Source of the DNA: Pararhizobium gei | GTDB lineage: Bacteria > Pseudomonadota > Alphaproteobacteria > Rhizobiales > Rhizobiaceae | Direction of reading: 5' to 3' | Length of the DNA stretch: 64,000 nucleotides | Assembly (NCBI RefSeq): GCF_029223885.1 | Contig: NZ_CP119411.1 | Span: forward strand, 1 to 64,000 | Shown: positions 61,794 to 64,000 of the stretch, in pieces | How the letters are laid out: every line of letters begins with the position of its first letter | Numbering within the stretch: position 1 is the first letter of the stretch | Made by a program: the position numbers and the translations under genes | The notes under the pieces: generated by a model | Databases searched by the model: none | What the model was told of the DNA's origin: nothing | The model's input: the letters and a program-made list of their open reading frames with translations, nothing else

Positions 61794-62102
61794 CTAGGTC
61801 GATACGTCGTCGCCGAAACGGTGTTTCAGATTCTTGAATTTTACGTCACGCATTGTCATACCCTTGGGCCTCCGCCTGCTTTTTCCATATGCTCCCACAA
61901 CGCGCGCCGCGCGCGGACCAGAAGCTGCTCCCATCACCTGTGCGATTTCCGCAACGTCGAGATCGGCGACCGCGCGCAGGAGCAGCGCCATGCGCTGGCG
62001 CCGCGGCAAGTCGAGGATCCCTTTGCGGGCCAAGGCCAGCCCCGACCGTCCGGATAGTCTCGCCTCGACGTCTGGTTCTTCAAAGGCAGGCTCGGCGTGC
62101 AT
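61794..62102 (-). pseudogene. ECF sigma factor remnant (region 4)
   Basis: The frame includes LDLPRRQRMALLLRAVADLD followed by VAEIAQVMGAASG, which is region 4 of an RpoE-like sigma factor. Region 2 is absent upstream, and after VMGAASG the frame leaves the family (GPRAARVVGAYGKSRRRPKG). It is a piece of a former sigma/anti-sigma/metal-sensor operon that continues in the two features below it on the same strand. Confidence 0.55.
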
Positions 62103-62177
62103 CGCGTCCAGCCCGACGAGACGCAGCAGCGCGTTTCAGGGCTTGTCGCAAATATTTTCGTAGGCCGCGATTGTCCC

Positions 62178-62700
62178 CTAAACGGTGTGCATTTCATACT
62201 TTGTTAACCTTTGCAGTCCGAAGAGGCGCGCAAGCAGATCGTTCTGGTCGTTGACGGTCCAACTGCCGGAAAAGCCAAAGCCCTTCCTCAAACACAGCAT
62301 CGCCTCGAAACCCGAGATGGTTCGCCGCGCAGTGTTGAATGACTGGAACCCGCCGATCTTGGGCATGCTCTTCTTCAGCCGGAAGTGGTCGCTTTCGATG
62401 CCTTGTTGGAGATGCTTGGTGGCGTAAGCCACTTGCCGCGGATCCTGACGTAGGTCTCATCGACGCGACCGAGCCGCAATGTGGCCGACGAAACTGACGC
62501 AACCGCTTCTCGATCATCGGCGCGTAGGCCAGAACCCAGCGGTTGATCGTGCTATGGTCGACCTCGAAACCGCGTTCCCGGAACATCTCCTCCAAATCGC
62601 GATAGCTGAGCGGATAATGCAAATACCAGGCAACCGCCTGCACAATCAGCAACGCCTCAAAATGCCGTCCCTTGAAATCGTCTTTCGATTGGCTTTTCGG
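62178..62700 (-). mobile_element. IS6-family transposase remnant with internal deletion
   Basis: The N-terminal part is intact (LIVQAVAWYLHYPLSYRDLE, EVDHSTINRWVLAYAPMIEK, then VDETYVRIRG in a shifted frame near 62455), and the C-terminal part is present in another frame (KHLQQGIESDHFRLKKSMPK, FNTARRTISGFEAMLCLRKG, ending KYEMHTV at 62178). About 70-80 residues between VRIRGKW and YATKHL, including a catalytic Asp, are missing near 62430. No intact inverted repeats were seen. It is inactive. Confidence 0.8.
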
Positions 62701-62718
62701 CTTCTCGGTAAGACCAAA

Positions 62719-63453
62719 CTAAACTTTCTGGTCGAGGTCCTTTTCTAAGGCTAGCAGCGTTTGAGCAATTCCGGCGGCTTCGGAAATATGGTCACGACAT
62801 GCCACGCTTGCGGCGTCGGGGTCGTTGCGTAGAATGGCGTTGAAAATCTCGCGCATCTTTGCCGGGCCGGAAACCTTACGGTTTGTGGTGGAAAGCGTCA
62901 TGACCCGCAGCCTTGAAATACGACCGTTCAGGCGCTTTACGATATCCCAGGCGATTTCGTGGCCGCCGGAGAGAAAGATCGTCTCGTAGAACTCCGTCGT
63001 TGCCGAAAGGATTGTCAGCGCGTCGTCCTTGGCGGAGTTTCGATCAAGGTCCTCCAGCACCTTTTTCAGCTTTTCCTTGGTGGCCGCGTCGGCATTGCGG
63101 GCACAATCGGCGACCGCCGTGGTTTCGAGCGCGGTGCGGATATCGTAGATCTGCCGGGCCAGGTTCCAGTCGAGCAGGGCAACAATCGGACCCTGCTTGG
63201 GGGCTGTCTCGACCAGTCCTTCCGCTTCCAGATGGCGCAGTACCTCCCGGATCACAGAGCGCGAGACGCCGAGTTGATCACACAAAGTACGCTCCACCAA
63301 TCTCTGCCCTGGCGCAAAGGCGCCGGCGATGATGGCGTTGCGCAGCCTGTCGAGCGCCATTTCACGCAGGGTGATCGGCGGGTTTTCGATACGCAGCGAA
63401 TCGATGTGGAGCGCGGTTTCAGCAGCGGTGGGGGCCAGTCGATTTTGAGTCAT
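62719..63453 (-). CDS. GntR-family regulator with FCD domain
   Basis: 244 residues from the ATG at 63453 (MTQNRLAPTAAETALHIDSL) with AGAGGAAA upstream; the longer open frame is rejected. The winged helix-turn-helix is at residues 25-90 (LRNAIIAGAFAPGQRLVERT, LCDQLGVSRSVIREVLRHLE), followed by an all-helical FCD domain (DIRTALETTAVADCARNADA, ILSATTEFYETIFLSGGHEI) with the metal- or ligand-binding histidines of the family. It is divergent from the amino-acid-synthesis-family gene and most likely controls it through the palindrome between them. Confidence 0.9.
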   Translation of the reverse strand: MTQNRLAPTAAETALHIDSLRIENPPITLREMALDRLRNAIIAGAFAPGQRLVERTLCDQLGVSRSVIREVLRHLEAEGLVETAPKQGPIVALLDWNLARQIYDIRTALETTAVADCARNADAATKEKLKKVLEDLDRNSAKDDALTILSATTEFYETIFLSGGHEIAWDIVKRLNGRISRLRVMTLSTTNRKVSGPAKMREIFNAILRNDPDAASVACRDHISEAAGIAQTLLALEKDLDQKV

Positions 63454-63504
63454 GTTTCCTCTTAGACGCAAGAAAGATTCGAAACAAGCTTGACACGTGA
63501 TATT

Positions 63505-63516
63505 ATGGTATACCAT
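63505..63516. promoter_or_regulatory. FCD/GntR operator candidate
   Basis: The perfect 12-base palindrome ATGGTATACCAT lies midway between the GntR gene and the divergent AA_synth gene. FCD-type GntR regulators commonly bind T-GGTATACC-A-like dyads. A TTGACA hexamer lies just before it (63490-63495), so the site probably overlaps a promoter. Confidence 0.7.
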
Positions 63517-63549
63517 CCTACAGTCAGTTGACATAATACGAGAGAAACT

Positions 63550-64000
63550 ATGGCGCTCGAAATCCGCAAGACCCTGCTGCAGGTGGAAACCACACTGATC
63601 GAAGGCGGCAAGGCGGCTCCCGTTCCGTTGAAGCTGTATTCAGCTATCGCCGTGATCAAGAACCCTTGGGCGGGACACGGCTTCGTCGAGGATCTGAAAC
63701 CGGAAATTCATGCCGCCGCGCCGGTACTCGGTGCGTTGTTGACAAAGATGATCATCGATGCTGTCGGTTCGGGCGACATGGTGGAGGCCTACGGCAAGTC
63801 GGCGGTTGTCGGCCTCGACGGCGAAATCGAGCATGCGTCAGCGCTCATCCATACGCTTCGCTTTGGCAATCACTATCGGCAGGCGGTCGGAGCCAAGTCC
63901 TACCTGGCCTTCTGCAATACGCGCGGGCCGGCCAATGCGCCGGTGATGATCCCGCTGATGGACAAGAACGACGAGGGACGCCGCTCGCATTACCTGACCA
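63550..64000 (+). CDS. Amino acid synthesis-family protein (DUF1185), partial
   Basis: The first 150 residues of a protein of the AA_synth/DUF1185 family: MALEIRKTLLQVETTLIEGG, AIAVIKNPWAGHGFVEDLKP, VGLDGEIEHASALIHTLRFG and KSYLAFCNTRGPANAPVMIP. The 3' end is beyond the window. Family members are linked to amino acid or peptide metabolism, without a firmly assigned reaction. Regulated, by inference, by the divergent GntR/FCD protein. Confidence 0.85.
   Translation, partial: MALEIRKTLLQVETTLIEGGKAAPVPLKLYSAIAVIKNPWAGHGFVEDLKPEIHAAAPVLGALLTKMIIDAVGSGDMVEAYGKSAVVGLDGEIEHASALIHTLRFGNHYRQAVGAKSYLAFCNTRGPANAPVMIPLMDKNDEGRRSHYLT

Noticed and set aside
1..64000. tRNA, rRNA and riboswitch genes
   Set aside because: No cloverleaf, rRNA core or known riboswitch pattern was recognised; a covariance search would be needed to exclude small RNAs.

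Overview
The window is part of a large secondary replicon of an alphaproteobacterium, most likely a Rhizobiaceae (Rhizobium/Agrobacterium-type) plasmid or megaplasmid. The evidence is a complete repABC replication and partition locus at 11.2-14.8 kb with an antisense RNA between repB and repC, GC-rich DNA, many ABC importers each with a local regulator, and many broken integrases and transposases typical of rhizobial accessory replicons. No ribosomal RNA or tRNA gene and no core chromosomal gene was seen. The only housekeeping-like gene, hemA, is an internally deleted remnant.

Layout. 0-7.7 kb: a split chromate transporter (left part cut by the window edge), a dipeptide/oligopeptide-type ABC importer, an RraA-like protein and a divergent LysR regulator. 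7.7-10.8 kb: recombinase and Crp/Fnr remnants, then the paired unknown families TIGR02587/TIGR02588 and a small protein. 11.2-14.8 kb: repA, repB, antisense RNA, repC. 14.9-19.9 kb: integrase remnants flanking a chemoreceptor and an HD-GYP protein. 20.8-31.4 kb: a WYL-domain regulator, a complete type I-F CRISPR-Cas operon (csy1-csy2-csy3-cas6f-cas1-cas2/3) and a 26-repeat array in the same direction. 31.4-32.4 kb: a decayed IS30-type transposase. 32.5-45.2 kb: a cluster built around a polyamine-type ABC importer, with two paralogous family-1 glycosyltransferases, two aldehyde dehydrogenases, two small cupins, a saccharopine-dehydrogenase-like enzyme and a GntR regulator. 45.4-46.1 kb: IS630 and RepB-like remnants. 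46.5-52.4 kb: a sensory island (molybdopterin-fold periplasmic protein, hybrid kinase, HD-GYP response regulator, PAS chemoreceptor). 52.4-54.0 kb: small protein, broken hemA and a LuxR regulator without luxI. 54.1-59.0 kb: AraC regulator, RidA protein, FAD monooxygenase, divergent alpha/beta hydrolase and a second AraC regulator. 59.4-62.7 kb: PemK/Phd-type toxin-antitoxin pair, frameshifted integrase, remnants of a sigma/anti-sigma/metal-sensor operon and a deleted IS6 transposase. 62.7-64.0 kb: GntR/FCD regulator and a divergent amino-acid-synthesis-family gene cut by the window end.

The two most notable systems are the type I-F CRISPR-Cas locus, whose order differs from the usual cas1-cas2/3-first arrangement and which has a divergent WYL regulator, and the 32.5-45.2 kb cluster, which couples uptake of a cationic or amine-like solute to glycosyl transfer and aldehyde/amine oxidation and matches no pathway I can name. 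Several mobile or decayed genes (an integrase, hemA, an IS6 transposase) have lost their middle while keeping both ends, which points to recurrent internal deletion on this replicon.
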